This document shows positions 9,653 through 18,974 of a stretch of DNA of 42,482 nt, piece by piece. Within the stretch, counting starts at the first letter, position 1. Each line of letters begins with the position of its first letter. The position numbers and the translations under genes are program-made. This DNA is from Caldifarciminota bacterium (GTDB lineage: Bacteria > Hydrothermota > Tepidihabitantia > SM23-42 > JAOAFX01), in assembly GCA_026416055.1 (NCBI GenBank), contig JAOAFX010000007.1:1-42482 (forward strand), read 5' to 3'. The notes beneath the pieces were generated by a model. That model searched no databases. It was given only the letters and a program-made list of their open reading frames with translations, and was not told the origin of the DNA.

Positions 9653-10573
9653 TTATACATCAAGATTTTTAAATTTCACATAGATGGGAACGACGAGATT
9701 AATAACATTTTTCGCATCCTGGGTTTTCTGAATATAGGGATCTTTTATATAATTCAAAATAATGGTGATGAATATTGAATCCTTAAAGCGCTCAAGTTCG
9801 TCATAATCAGGTTCACTCCTTTTTTCAATGAATTTTTTGATTCTGTTCAACGGTTCTCTAACTATCCCCAATCCATTATAATTAATTCCACTGATTCGTT
9901 GTTTTGCTTTTTTTATTTCCTGGTCGGCGGTAAGGAGTGTTAATTCTATTTTTGTTTCGTAGTCATCGATAAGGATTGACAGATCTTCCTGTGGTATTGA
10001 ATAATTATGCAATTGTGTAGTGTCTATATGCTGATTTTTATTCAAAAGTCCATAAAGATCGCCAACACGTCGGATATAATCTTGAGTGCCTTCACTCAAT
10101 CTATTAAAAAGGCTCTTGTGCTGGAGCCACCGCAGTGAAACTGCAACCTTTATCCTTCGTTTGGTCTTATCAACATGGGTTTCACCTGGTTTATTATTGG
10201 TCTCTTCCAGAATTTTTTCAATATTCTCCGCATTCAGATAAATCGGTTCATATTTGGGCTTCTTGAGAAGTTTATGGATATCTTCGAGAATTTTATCAAT
10301 TTTTTCTTTACGGCTAACTTCTGAAAGCTGGGGATATGTCCGGTCAATGAAAAATTTAATGAGATATTTATTAATCGTGTATCTTCCCTCTTCAAGTTCC
10401 TGTTTACTGACTGCCCTCGGACACCATTCGGCAAAGATTTCCACATCTGGCCTTTTTAAAAAATCAAGATCAAATGGCAGTTCGGTAATGACTGTATCAG
10501 GTTGAATCAACCATTGAAGGTTCATCAGTATTTCTTCAAGATTATCAAGATGATTTTTACCAGACCACGCCAT
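9653..10573 (-). CDS. Hypothetical protein, 306 aa, mostly helical, no recognised family
   Basis: Long ORF with own promoter-like sequence (10637-10664) and GGAG SD; bounded upstream by a terminator. Confidence 0.7.
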   Translation of the reverse strand: MAWSGKNHLDNLEEILMNLQWLIQPDTVITELPFDLDFLKRPDVEIFAEWCPRAVSKQELEEGRYTINKYLIKFFIDRTYPQLSEVSRKEKIDKILEDIHKLLKKPKYEPIYLNAENIEKILEETNNKPGETHVDKTKRRIKVAVSLRWLQHKSLFNRLSEGTQDYIRRVGDLYGLLNKNQHIDTTQLHNYSIPQEDLSILIDDYETKIELTLLTADQEIKKAKQRISGINYNGLGIVREPLNRIKKFIEKRSEPDYDELERFKDSIFITIILNYIKDPYIQKTQDAKNVINLVVPIYVKFKNLDV

Positions 10574-10636
10574 TAGGGAACTCCTATTAACTGAATCAAA
10601 AAATCTTCTTCGGACATAAATATAACTTGCTTTATG

Positions 10637-10664
10637 ATTTTATGCAAAAAATTGAAAATGTCAA
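10637..10664 (-). promoter_or_regulatory. Putative promoter TTGACA-N16-TAAAAT for the 306-aa hypothetical gene
   Basis: Read on the minus strand immediately after the terminator hairpin. Confidence 0.5.
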
Positions 10665-10669
10665 TTATT

Positions 10670-10698
10670 AAAAAAGCCTGCCATTTTCAGGCAGGCTT
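10670..10698 (-). terminator. Rho-independent terminator downstream of the barrel/TPR gene
   Basis: Minus strand AAGCCTGCC-7nt-GGCAGGCTT 9-bp stem followed by TTTTTT. Confidence 0.85.
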
Positions 10699-10735
10699 GA
10701 ACACATATAATCCGTGTTGAAAATCAGACTATTTT

Positions 10736-12379
10736 TTACTGACCACCTTGGAGAACCTTCAGCCTTGCTTCTGTTCTCCTTTTGTAATCTTTGGCACCCT
10801 TGTGATTCGGATCAAGGGCAAGAACCTGATTGAAGACTTTTAAAGCCTCATCATAGTTATTTGCCGAGAATAAACTTACTCCCTTCTTGTAGAGTGCCTC
10901 TATTTCTTCAGCCGTTGCCTTCTTTGCAGGCTCCTTTGGTTTAGTAGTCGTCGGTGGTTTCTTTTCCTGTGCCAGTTTAGTTTTCAATCTTGTTATCGCT
11001 TCATTCGATTCAGTATTCTGCGGATCAAGGTCAAGAACCTTCTGGTAAAATTCAATCGCTTTAGCAAGATCGTTTGCCTTTTCTCTATTTCTCGCCTCTG
11101 TTATATATGCATTGATTAGTTCGGCACGACGGGTCTCAATATTGGAGAGATAATCTTTTGCCTCAACATTGTCCGGATCAAGGGAGAGAACCATTTCAAA
11201 AGCTTTTTTTGCTTCTTTTAGATTACCTTCTGAGAAGTAAATTTTTCCCTGGGAAAGATAAGTTTTGATGCTACGCTCTCTTTCCATCGCTGCAATTTCC
11301 CGCTGGATTGCTTCTTCGGTCTTTTTCATGTTAAAGATAAGTTTACTCTTCACCCCGGCTTTGACGCTCACCTTCGCCATATAATCAACATAGTTAGGGG
11401 TAGTGATTGAAATTGTGTAGTTTCCTGCTGGTAGACTCAAACTGAATGTTCCTGATGGTGCACGATAACGTTTATTTATTTCCTTTATATCCACCACACA
11501 ATTCGTCAGAAGTTGTTTGCTCGTCTGATCCTGAATGACACATTCAATTGAGCCGACCTTTGGTGCTGAAACCGCAGTCCGATTATTCCCTTCGAGACCG
11601 AATGTCCAGCGCGGAGACCAGGGTCTAAAATTGCCTAAGTACTCAACCTTGCACAGAGCAAGCGTTGCAGTAACAACAGGAAAATGATACTTCAAACCTA
11701 CATTTGCATCGCGACCATCCATTTCAACCGACATCTCAAGTCCAAATGGAAACTTTAACGAACCGCCCGCGAAAAGTCCAAATGCCCACCATGAGTGTTC
11801 TTTTGTCCGGTAATCATTCCCCAGGACAAGGAAATCGGTATTGAATATATGACTCCTCCAGCCATATCCGACAAACCTTCCACGTCCAAGCCCAATCACA
11901 ATATTAGCAATATTCCCGAAATACCTTTGCATTGCAACATAGGCTGAGAATAATTCCCATGGTCTGCCATTACAGTATTTATGGTAACTAATTTCTTCTA
12001 TAGAACCATCTGTGCCGCCAGCACCGAGTGTGGAGATATGTTTAGCATAAGATATATCATCAATCCCACAGAACCAGTAGGTTCCTGTTTCTTTTCCTTC
12101 TTTTAATAGATAGCTCACACTTGCTACCCAAGTTGTGGGTGTAAACATCGACAATGCAAGTTCTCCTTTGCCAATTCCGTATTTGAAAGCCATTGTAAAA
12201 TCTTTGGGATCGACATAAATACTATCATTAGGATTTGGGTCATCAGTATACATGGGAAATGAAAACATCGTTGTTATACCCCACATTCCTCTTATATCAT
12301 ACTGGGGCACAGTAGGAATATCGAGGTAACCCGATGTTCTGCATAACTGAGATACTAGAATTGTAAAAACTATGGTCAT
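10736..12379 (-). CDS. Outer-membrane beta-barrel-like protein with PEGA/carboxypeptidase-regulatory-like domain and three C-terminal TPRs
   Basis: Signal-like N-terminus; aromatic/Gly-rich alternating strands; GTFSLSLPAGNYTISITTPNYVDYMAKVSVKAG; TPR units with AFEMVLSLDPDNVEAKDYL, FYQKVLDLDPQNTESNEAI, VFNQVLALDPNHKGAKDY. Confidence 0.75.
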   Translation of the reverse strand: MTIVFTILVSQLCRTSGYLDIPTVPQYDIRGMWGITTMFSFPMYTDDPNPNDSIYVDPKDFTMAFKYGIGKGELALSMFTPTTWVASVSYLLKEGKETGTYWFCGIDDISYAKHISTLGAGGTDGSIEEISYHKYCNGRPWELFSAYVAMQRYFGNIANIVIGLGRGRFVGYGWRSHIFNTDFLVLGNDYRTKEHSWWAFGLFAGGSLKFPFGLEMSVEMDGRDANVGLKYHFPVVTATLALCKVEYLGNFRPWSPRWTFGLEGNNRTAVSAPKVGSIECVIQDQTSKQLLTNCVVDIKEINKRYRAPSGTFSLSLPAGNYTISITTPNYVDYMAKVSVKAGVKSKLIFNMKKTEEAIQREIAAMERERSIKTYLSQGKIYFSEGNLKEAKKAFEMVLSLDPDNVEAKDYLSNIETRRAELINAYITEARNREKANDLAKAIEFYQKVLDLDPQNTESNEAITRLKTKLAQEKKPPTTTKPKEPAKKATAEEIEALYKKGVSLFSANNYDEALKVFNQVLALDPNHKGAKDYKRRTEARLKVLQGGQ

Positions 12380-12439
12380 AAGACCCCCTTGCTTATATTT
12401 ATACTCATACTCTCCACATCATCTCCAATTCTATTATAG

Positions 12440-12467
12440 ATTATACCTAAATTTCTTTTCCTGTCAA
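12440..12467 (-). promoter_or_regulatory. Putative promoter TTGACA-N16-TATAAT for the barrel/TPR gene
   Basis: Minus strand TTGACAggaaaagaaatttaggTATAAT overlapping the 3' end of the sugar transferase CDS. Confidence 0.6.
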
Positions 12468-13169
12468 GTGCCATTTTGAAACTTTCAAAAATTTTAATTT
12501 ATTCCGTTTTCGCTCCCAGGTGCCTTTAAAAGTTATGAGAAAAGAGAGCAAAATCAATTTCAGGTCAAGTAATAAACTCATCTTTCTGATATAAAGCAAA
12601 TCATATTTGAATTTATGTCTTCGCGGTAAATCTCGCGGAGCAAATATCTGGGCAATTCCGGTAAGCCCGGGACGGATTTTTATTCTTTTATAATATCCGG
12701 GTATTTCCCATACATGGAGATAGGTATCATTAATTTCAATCTCTGCAGGAAGCAATGCACGCGGTCCCACAAAGCTCATGTCACCCAAGAAAATATTGAG
12801 CAACTGGGGTAATTCATCAAAAGCGGTCTTTCGCAAGATTTTACCCATGATTGTGATCCTGGGGTCGTTTTCTTTTGCCTGTATGTTTATCTTTTCATTC
12901 AAAGAATTTTTACGCATGGAGCGAAACTTTATCACCTTGAATAATTTCCCATTCTTTCCTATGCGAAACTGTCTTATGCAAACTGGTGAACCATCTTCAC
13001 ACCAGATCCCTATCCAGATTAATGCCCAGAGCCAGGATGACAGAATGAGTCCAAGTCCACTAAAAACGATGTCAAAAACGCGTTTCGCAAAGGGTTCTTC
13101 TATTATTTCTTCTACTTCTATTTCCCTTATTTTTGTAGTATTTAAAGCCGATTCTGTCAAAACCTCCAT
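12447..13169 (-). CDS. Bacterial sugar transferase (WcaJ/UDP-glucose lipid carrier transferase-like)
   Basis: FAKRVFDIVFSGLGLILSS, KVIKFRSMR, RKTAFDELPQLLNIFLGDMSFVGPRAL, RPGLTGIAQI. ORF track starts at TTG 13232; ATG 13169 with GGAGG upstream looks more likely. Confidence 0.9.
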   Translation of the reverse strand: MEVLTESALNTTKIREIEVEEIIEEPFAKRVFDIVFSGLGLILSSWLWALIWIGIWCEDGSPVCIRQFRIGKNGKLFKVIKFRSMRKNSLNEKINIQAKENDPRITIMGKILRKTAFDELPQLLNIFLGDMSFVGPRALLPAEIEINDTYLHVWEIPGYYKRIKIRPGLTGIAQIFAPRDLPRRHKFKYDLLYIRKMSLLLDLKLILLSFLITFKGTWERKRNKLKFLKVSKWHLTGKEI

Positions 13170-13241
13170 CTGTCCTCCAGTTATTAACCTCCTTTTCCGA
13201 ATGACATTATGGGGTAGAGTTTCTAAATGCAAATTTTCATA

Positions 13242-13269
13242 ATTATATTAGAAAAAAAGCAATTGTCAA
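13242..13269 (-). promoter_or_regulatory. Putative promoter TTGACA-N16-TATAAT for the sugar transferase
   Basis: Minus strand TTGACAattgctttttttctaaTATAAT. Confidence 0.6.
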
Positions 13270-13275
13270 TTGAAT

Positions 13276-14292
13276 TTATTTAGATATATCAATCTCAATA
13301 TCTTTAACCCAAGTCTTGTTTTCGAGATACCAATCAATTGTCATTTTTATTCCCTCTTCAAGATTTATCACCGGTTTCCACCCCAGCATCAACCTTGCCT
13401 TCTTAATATCAGCCCAGGTAGCCTTTAAATCTACATCTGAAAATGGCTTTTTTACGACCCTGGCTTTCTTATTTAGCGTTTTCTCAATAAGTCCAATCAA
13501 TTCATTCAAACTATGGGGTGTGCTGTTGCCTAAGTTTATTATCTCGTAACCTTTGATATCAAGGGCTTTAACCGTTCCCTCAGCAATGTCATCGACATAG
13601 GTGAAATCGCGGGTCTGAGTGCCATCACCAAAAAGGATTAATTCTTTGTTATCGTCGATCCATCTTATAAATCTGAAAACACTCATATCCGGTCTGCCAG
13701 CAGGTCCGTAAACCGTGAAATAGCGTAGAATAATAATATCAATACCATAGAGATAGTGGTAGGTGTAAGCAATTGTCTCAGCCGCCTTTTTTGATGCAGC
13801 ATAAGGTGAAATTGGTGTATTTACAGGTAAATCTTCTTTAAAAGGCATTTGCTGTCCAGCATATAGAGAAGAAGTAGAGGCAAGAACCATTTTTTTGACA
13901 TCATATTCTTTCATCAATTCTAACAGATTTAATGTTCCAAGGGCATTCGTCGTCATATAGACCACTGGATTTTTTATACTGTATCTAACACCAGCACGGG
14001 CAGCGAGGTTTATTGTCACATCAAATTTTTTTATCCTCGCAAAAATCTTTTTCAATGCAGGATAATCTTCGATATCAATCCGATCAAAATCAAAATTGTC
14101 ATATTTTTTTAACTGGGCAAGCCGCCATTCTTTTAGCCGTACATCGTAGTAGTCATTAAGATTGTCTATTCCATAAACATAGTAGCCCTTTTTTAGAAGG
14201 AGTTCAGCAGTTTTATACCCGATAAATCCTGCAGCACCGGTTAAAAGGATTTTTTTAGTATCCATTTCCTTTTTTATCTCCGTAGAGTTCAT
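13276..14292 (-). CDS. NAD-dependent epimerase/dehydratase (UDP-glucuronate 4-epimerase-like)
   Basis: ILLTGAAGFIGYKTAELLLKKGYYVYGIDNLNDYYD, YAASKKAAE (YxxxK), FTVYGPAGRPDM. Start could instead be the internal MDTKK. Confidence 0.9.
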   Translation of the reverse strand: MNSTEIKKEMDTKKILLTGAAGFIGYKTAELLLKKGYYVYGIDNLNDYYDVRLKEWRLAQLKKYDNFDFDRIDIEDYPALKKIFARIKKFDVTINLAARAGVRYSIKNPVVYMTTNALGTLNLLELMKEYDVKKMVLASTSSLYAGQQMPFKEDLPVNTPISPYAASKKAAETIAYTYHYLYGIDIIILRYFTVYGPAGRPDMSVFRFIRWIDDNKELILFGDGTQTRDFTYVDDIAEGTVKALDIKGYEIINLGNSTPHSLNELIGLIEKTLNKKARVVKKPFSDVDLKATWADIKKARLMLGWKPVINLEEGIKMTIDWYLENKTWVKDIEIDISK

Positions 14293-14329
14293 CTGATTTT
14301 ACATACCCTGACTATAAAATCAATGTGTG

Positions 14330-14357
14330 ATTATACAGAAAAAATTGCTCTTGTCAA
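14330..14357 (-). promoter_or_regulatory. Putative epimerase promoter TTGACA-N16-TATAAT
   Basis: Minus strand TTGACAagagcaattttttctgTATAAT; the -35 lies at the end of the dispersed repeat. Confidence 0.7.
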
Positions 14358-14549
14358 GAATGAAATGGGATAACTCCTCTCCACTTTATGTAAATTGAAA
14401 AAACAAAAATATAATTACTTTTTAGTTTAAACGACGGCTGCGTGCTGAAAGTACCTTTTGTCAATACATAAAACAGGATGATTGTCGCTTTAGAAGTTGC
14501 TCTGATAAAATGGGGGTGGTATTATCGCGACCGGAAGTCGCTCCTGCAG
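14349..14549 (-). repeat. Copy A of a dispersed repeat (about 200 bp), inverted relative to 22415-22773
   Basis: Read against the reverse complement of copy B: shared blocks CTTGTCAAGAA, CTCTCCACT, AATTGAAAAA, TTTTTAGTTTAAA, GTCAATnnATnAAACAGGnTGATT, GAAGTTGCTCTGATAAA, TATTATCG-GACCGG-AAGTCGCTCCT. Confidence 0.75.
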
Positions 14550-14643
14550 AAAAACACGAGAATTTCTTTTAGTTCAAAAATAACTCTGGACGTTGCCACA
14601 TTATGACCCTGTAAGATTGGAGACTTTAAGACTGACCCCTGGC

Positions 14644-17406
14644 TCAATCTATTATTTCGTCTTTACCCTTTTTTGTCCGCTTGGTTTTATACATCACATT
14701 TGCCTGTGCAGCAGCGAGACGGGCAATCGGTACCCTGAATGGAGAACAGGAAACATAATCCATCCCCACTTGATGGCAGAAATAGATTGATTTCGGGTCT
14801 CCACCGTGCTCACCACAGATCCCGACTTCTAAATCCGGTCGGGTCTTTCTACCCCGTTCAATACCAATTTTGATTAATTCGCCAATTCCCTTGAGATCGA
14901 TTGACTGGAATGGATCTCCGGGCAGAATTTTTTTCTGCAGATAATCTGGTAAAAAGCTACCTATATCATCACGAGAAAATCCAAATCCCATCTGGGTCAA
15001 ATCATTAGTCCCGTAAGAAAAAAACTGAGCAACTTTTGCAATCTCATCAGCAACAAAACAAGCACGAGGAATCTCAATCATCGTGCCATACATGTATCTG
15101 ATTTTCTTCAATCCAAACTTCTGGAGAACCTCTTTATACACTCGTTCCACAATTTCAAACTGGTGTTTCAACTCATTGACATCATTTACTACAGGCACCA
15201 TTATTTCCGGGTATGGTTTCTTACCTTCTTTGATTAATTCAGCAGCGGCCTCAAATATTGCCCGCACCTGCATTTCGCTGACTTCGGGATAGGTGATTCC
15301 AAGACGGACACCCCGGTGTCCCATCATCGGATTTGTTTCATGGAGACTGTCAGCCCTTTCATTCAATTCTTCAATGGTAATATTCAATTCCTCAGCCAGT
15401 TTCTGCCTTTTTTCTGGTTCATTGGGAACGAACTCATGGAGGGGCGGGTCGAGGAGTCTTATAACAACCGGATAACCATCCATGGCCTCAAGTACACCTT
15501 TCACATCTTTTTTTACATATGGAAATAATTCATCCAGCGCCTTGCGTCTCTCTTCTTCAGTCTTTGATACTATCATCTTGCGTAAGAGGAACAACGGCTC
15601 ATCCGAACCTTTGCCATAAAACATATGCTCGGTCCTCATCAATCCAATGCCTTTTGCACCAAATCTTCGCGCACGCTCTGCATCCGCAGGTGTATCAGCG
15701 TTAGCCCTTATCCCCAATCTTTTTACAGAATCGCAGATCTTTAAAAATTCCTGGAGTAGTAGATTTTCTTCCGCAGAAGCAAGCATCGGTAGTTGCCCTT
15801 CATAAACATTCCCCTTCGTACCATTGAGAGTCAGCCAATCACCTTCTTTAAACACCTTACCATCAACCCTTAGCAATTTTTCCTCATAGTCAATCTGCAA
15901 TGCGCCACATCCCACAATACAGCATTTTCCCCAACCCCGTGCCACAAGTGCTGCATGTGATGTCATACCACCACGTGCAGTAAGAATTGCCTGGGCAGCA
16001 CGCATGCCATCTACATCTTCAGGGTTTGTCTCTTCACGAACAAGTATCACCTTTTTTCCTTGCTTTGTCCATTCTACAGCGTCCTTCGAGGTGAAAACGA
16101 TCTGACCCGTAGCACCACCTGGTCCTGCAGGCAAACCCTTTGCCAGCACTTTTGCATTCATCTCTGCTTTTGGGTCAACCATGGGATGGAGAAGTTCATC
16201 TAGCTGTGCAGGACTGACGCGCATAACCGCTTCCTCTTTTGTAATAAGTTTTTCTTTTAACATATCAACGGCAATCCGCACTGCGGCCGGTCCATTGCGT
16301 TTGCCAACCCGGCATTGAAGCATATAAAGAGTACCTCTTTCAATCGTAAACTCTATATCAAGCATATCACGGTAATGGCGCTCTAACTTTTTCTGATACT
16401 GATATAATTCTTTGTATACTTCGGGCATCGCTTTTTCAAGTGAGACGAGTGCTTTATTATGCTCACTCTTGGAATATTCATTCACAGGAGCAGGTGTCCT
16501 GATACCGGCAACGACATCTTCACCCTGGGCATTGATCAGGTATTCACCATAAAACTGATTTTCACCATTTCCTGGATTTCTTGTGAACCCCACACCGGTA
16601 GCAGAATCTTCACCCATATTTCCAAAAACCATTGCCTGAACATTGCAGGCAGTACCCCAATCATCAGGTATACCTTCTATCCTTCTATACGCAACAGCCC
16701 TTTTTCCATTCCAAGAGGCGAACACCGCCTTTATTCCACCCCAGAGCTGTGCATTATGATCGTCAGGAAATTCCTTACCAAGAACTTCTTTAATTTTTTC
16801 TTTAAATAAACGACACAGTTCTTTTAAATCCTCAGCAGTCAATTCGGTATCGCTCTTATACCCTTTTTTCTGTTTCATCTCATCCATAATCGCCTCAAGT
16901 TGTCTTCTGATTCCTGAATTTTCATCTTTTGGTTCTATTCCTGCAGCTTTTTCCATCACCACATCTGAATACATCATAATCAATCGCCTGTATGAATCAT
17001 AGGCGAATCTTTCATTACCACCGCTCTGTTTGATCAATCCAGGAAGGGTTTTCTCTGTCAGTCCGATATTCAAAACGGTCTCCATCATACCGGGCATGGA
17101 AGCACGTGCGCCCGAACGTACCGAAACGAGCAAAGGGTTATTCGGGTCACCAAATTTTCGCCCCATAATCTCTTCGACCCGCTTCATTGCCTTTTCTACT
17201 TCCTTTTTCAATTCTTTGGGTAGCTTCTTTTTATTTTTGTAATAATAATTACAAACTTCAGTAGTGATTGTAAACCCAGGTGGCACCCTTATTCCAAGAT
17301 TGGTCATTTCAGCGAGATTGGCTCCTTTACCACCGAGCAAGTTTTTATCACGGGCAGAACCGTCAGCCCGTTTACCACCGAAATTGTAAACCATTTTTTT
17401 CTTCAT
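14644..17406 (-). CDS. ppdK: Pyruvate, phosphate dikinase
   Basis: GGKGANLAEMTNLGIRVPPGFTITTEVC, phosphohistidine domain LTARGGMTSHAALVARGWGKCCIVG, C-terminal FSYGTNDLTQMGFGFSRDD. ATG 17406 follows a GGAG SD; ORF track starts at 17424. Confidence 0.98.
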   Translation of the reverse strand: MKKKMVYNFGGKRADGSARDKNLLGGKGANLAEMTNLGIRVPPGFTITTEVCNYYYKNKKKLPKELKKEVEKAMKRVEEIMGRKFGDPNNPLLVSVRSGARASMPGMMETVLNIGLTEKTLPGLIKQSGGNERFAYDSYRRLIMMYSDVVMEKAAGIEPKDENSGIRRQLEAIMDEMKQKKGYKSDTELTAEDLKELCRLFKEKIKEVLGKEFPDDHNAQLWGGIKAVFASWNGKRAVAYRRIEGIPDDWGTACNVQAMVFGNMGEDSATGVGFTRNPGNGENQFYGEYLINAQGEDVVAGIRTPAPVNEYSKSEHNKALVSLEKAMPEVYKELYQYQKKLERHYRDMLDIEFTIERGTLYMLQCRVGKRNGPAAVRIAVDMLKEKLITKEEAVMRVSPAQLDELLHPMVDPKAEMNAKVLAKGLPAGPGGATGQIVFTSKDAVEWTKQGKKVILVREETNPEDVDGMRAAQAILTARGGMTSHAALVARGWGKCCIVGCGALQIDYEEKLLRVDGKVFKEGDWLTLNGTKGNVYEGQLPMLASAEENLLLQEFLKICDSVKRLGIRANADTPADAERARRFGAKGIGLMRTEHMFYGKGSDEPLFLLRKMIVSKTEEERRKALDELFPYVKKDVKGVLEAMDGYPVVIRLLDPPLHEFVPNEPEKRQKLAEELNITIEELNERADSLHETNPMMGHRGVRLGITYPEVSEMQVRAIFEAAAELIKEGKKPYPEIMVPVVNDVNELKHQFEIVERVYKEVLQKFGLKKIRYMYGTMIEIPRACFVADEIAKVAQFFSYGTNDLTQMGFGFSRDDIGSFLPDYLQKKILPGDPFQSIDLKGIGELIKIGIERGRKTRPDLEVGICGEHGGDPKSIYFCHQVGMDYVSCSPFRVPIARLAAAQANVMYKTKRTKKGKDEIID

Positions 17407-17420
17407 TGGACTTTCTCCTT

Positions 17421-18734
17421 TCAATCTTTTAATAACTTTTTTATTTCTTCTTCAAGAATACTCCTGTTTTTCTCTTTTAATTCATAACTTACTTTAACTG
17501 CCGGTTTATTAATTTTTAAAAATTTACGCAAATCCACCGGGGTTCCTATGACCACAACATCTGCGGGTGTCCGGTTAATGCTTTTATTCAGTTCTTCCAT
17601 CTGTAATTTTGAATAACCGAGTGCCGGAATCAATTTTCCAATATGGGGATATTTCACATAAGCCTTTTTAATAGAGCCAACAGCATATAAACGTGGGTCG
17701 ATTATTTCTTTCGCTTTATATTGTCTCGCAGCAATAATACCAGCACCAAAACTCATCTCTCCATGGGTAAGAGTGGGCCCATCTTCAATCACCAGAACGC
17801 GTTTGTTTTTAATTAATTCTGGCCTATCAACCACAATCGGTGAGTAGGCCTCAATAATCTTAGCGTTTTTGTTTAATGTTTTTATATTTTTCTTCAATTT
17901 TTCAACATTTTCTTTTGGTGCAGAATCTATTTTATTAATAATAACGATATCAGCCATCCTCAGATTTGCCTCACCAGGATGATATGTTGACTCATTTCCT
18001 AATCTCAGCGGGTCCACGACCACAATATGGAGATCCGGTTCAAAAAATGGAAGATCATTATTACCACCGTCCCAGACAATTACATCAGAAATCTTCTCTG
18101 CAAGCTTGAGGATTTTAAAATAATCTACACCGGCAAAAACCGTATTGCCTCTCTTAATATGGGGTTCAAATTCTTCTCTCTCCTCTATGGTGCAATTATA
18201 TTTATCAAGGTCTTCAATACTGGAGAAACTCTGGACTTCTTGCTTTAAAAGATCACCATAAGGCATGGGATGGCGCACTACAGAAAATTTCACTTTATAT
18301 TTGTTCAATATCTCACAAACCCTTCTTGTTGTCTGACTTTTACCAGCCCCAGTCCTCACTGCGCAAATTGAAATAACCTTTCGGACTGATTTCAGAATAG
18401 AGGACTTAGGACCAAGAAGCCAGAAATCTGCACCAGCAGCCAGGGCTTCTGATGCCTTGTGCATTACATATTCGTGGGAAATATCTGAATATGAAAACAC
18501 CACAATGTCAACATCAAATCTTTTTATTAATTTTGTAAGGTCCTTTTCCGGGTATATTGGAATACCCGTAGGATAATACGGTCCAGCAAGTTCTCCAGGA
18601 TATTTTCTACCGTCAATATTAGGGATCTGAGTAGCAGTGAAACAGACAACTTTATAATCCCTATTATTACGAAAAAAGGTATTAAAATTATGGAAATCAC
18701 GGCCTGCTGCACCCATTATCAAAACCCTTCTCAT
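17421..18734 (-). CDS. Cyclic 2,3-diphosphoglycerate synthetase-like P-loop protein
   Basis: RRVLIMGAAGRDFHNFNTFFR N-terminus, AVRTGAGKSQTTRRV P-loop, VIWDGGNNDLPFFEPDLHIVVVDP, ADIVIINKID. Confidence 0.8.
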   Translation of the reverse strand: MRRVLIMGAAGRDFHNFNTFFRNNRDYKVVCFTATQIPNIDGRKYPGELAGPYYPTGIPIYPEKDLTKLIKRFDVDIVVFSYSDISHEYVMHKASEALAAGADFWLLGPKSSILKSVRKVISICAVRTGAGKSQTTRRVCEILNKYKVKFSVVRHPMPYGDLLKQEVQSFSSIEDLDKYNCTIEEREEFEPHIKRGNTVFAGVDYFKILKLAEKISDVIVWDGGNNDLPFFEPDLHIVVVDPLRLGNESTYHPGEANLRMADIVIINKIDSAPKENVEKLKKNIKTLNKNAKIIEAYSPIVVDRPELIKNKRVLVIEDGPTLTHGEMSFGAGIIAARQYKAKEIIDPRLYAVGSIKKAYVKYPHIGKLIPALGYSKLQMEELNKSINRTPADVVVIGTPVDLRKFLKINKPAVKVSYELKEKNRSILEEEIKKLLKD

Positions 18735-18849
18735 TAAACCTCCTTAAAAATTCTCAGAACTAATGGAAACCTGCTTTAAGAAAATATCGTAATTTGCCCT
18801 TTAAGGAAAATCGGATTAAAATAAGGGCAAGTTGCTTTAGATTCTAAAA

Positions 18850-18877
18850 AGTATACCCAAAATGAGCAAAAAGTCAA
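18850..18877 (-). promoter_or_regulatory. Putative promoter TTGACT-N16-TATACT for the cDPG synthetase-like/ppdK operon
   Basis: Minus strand sequence read directly. Confidence 0.5.
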
Positions 18878-18974
18878 TATCCAGGTTTTCTCCTAAAAAT
18901 GGTTTCTTGACTTCTAAATCAACCTAACTTGTGTGGTCTTTGTGGTTATGAAAATCAATTGAAAAATGGCCAAC

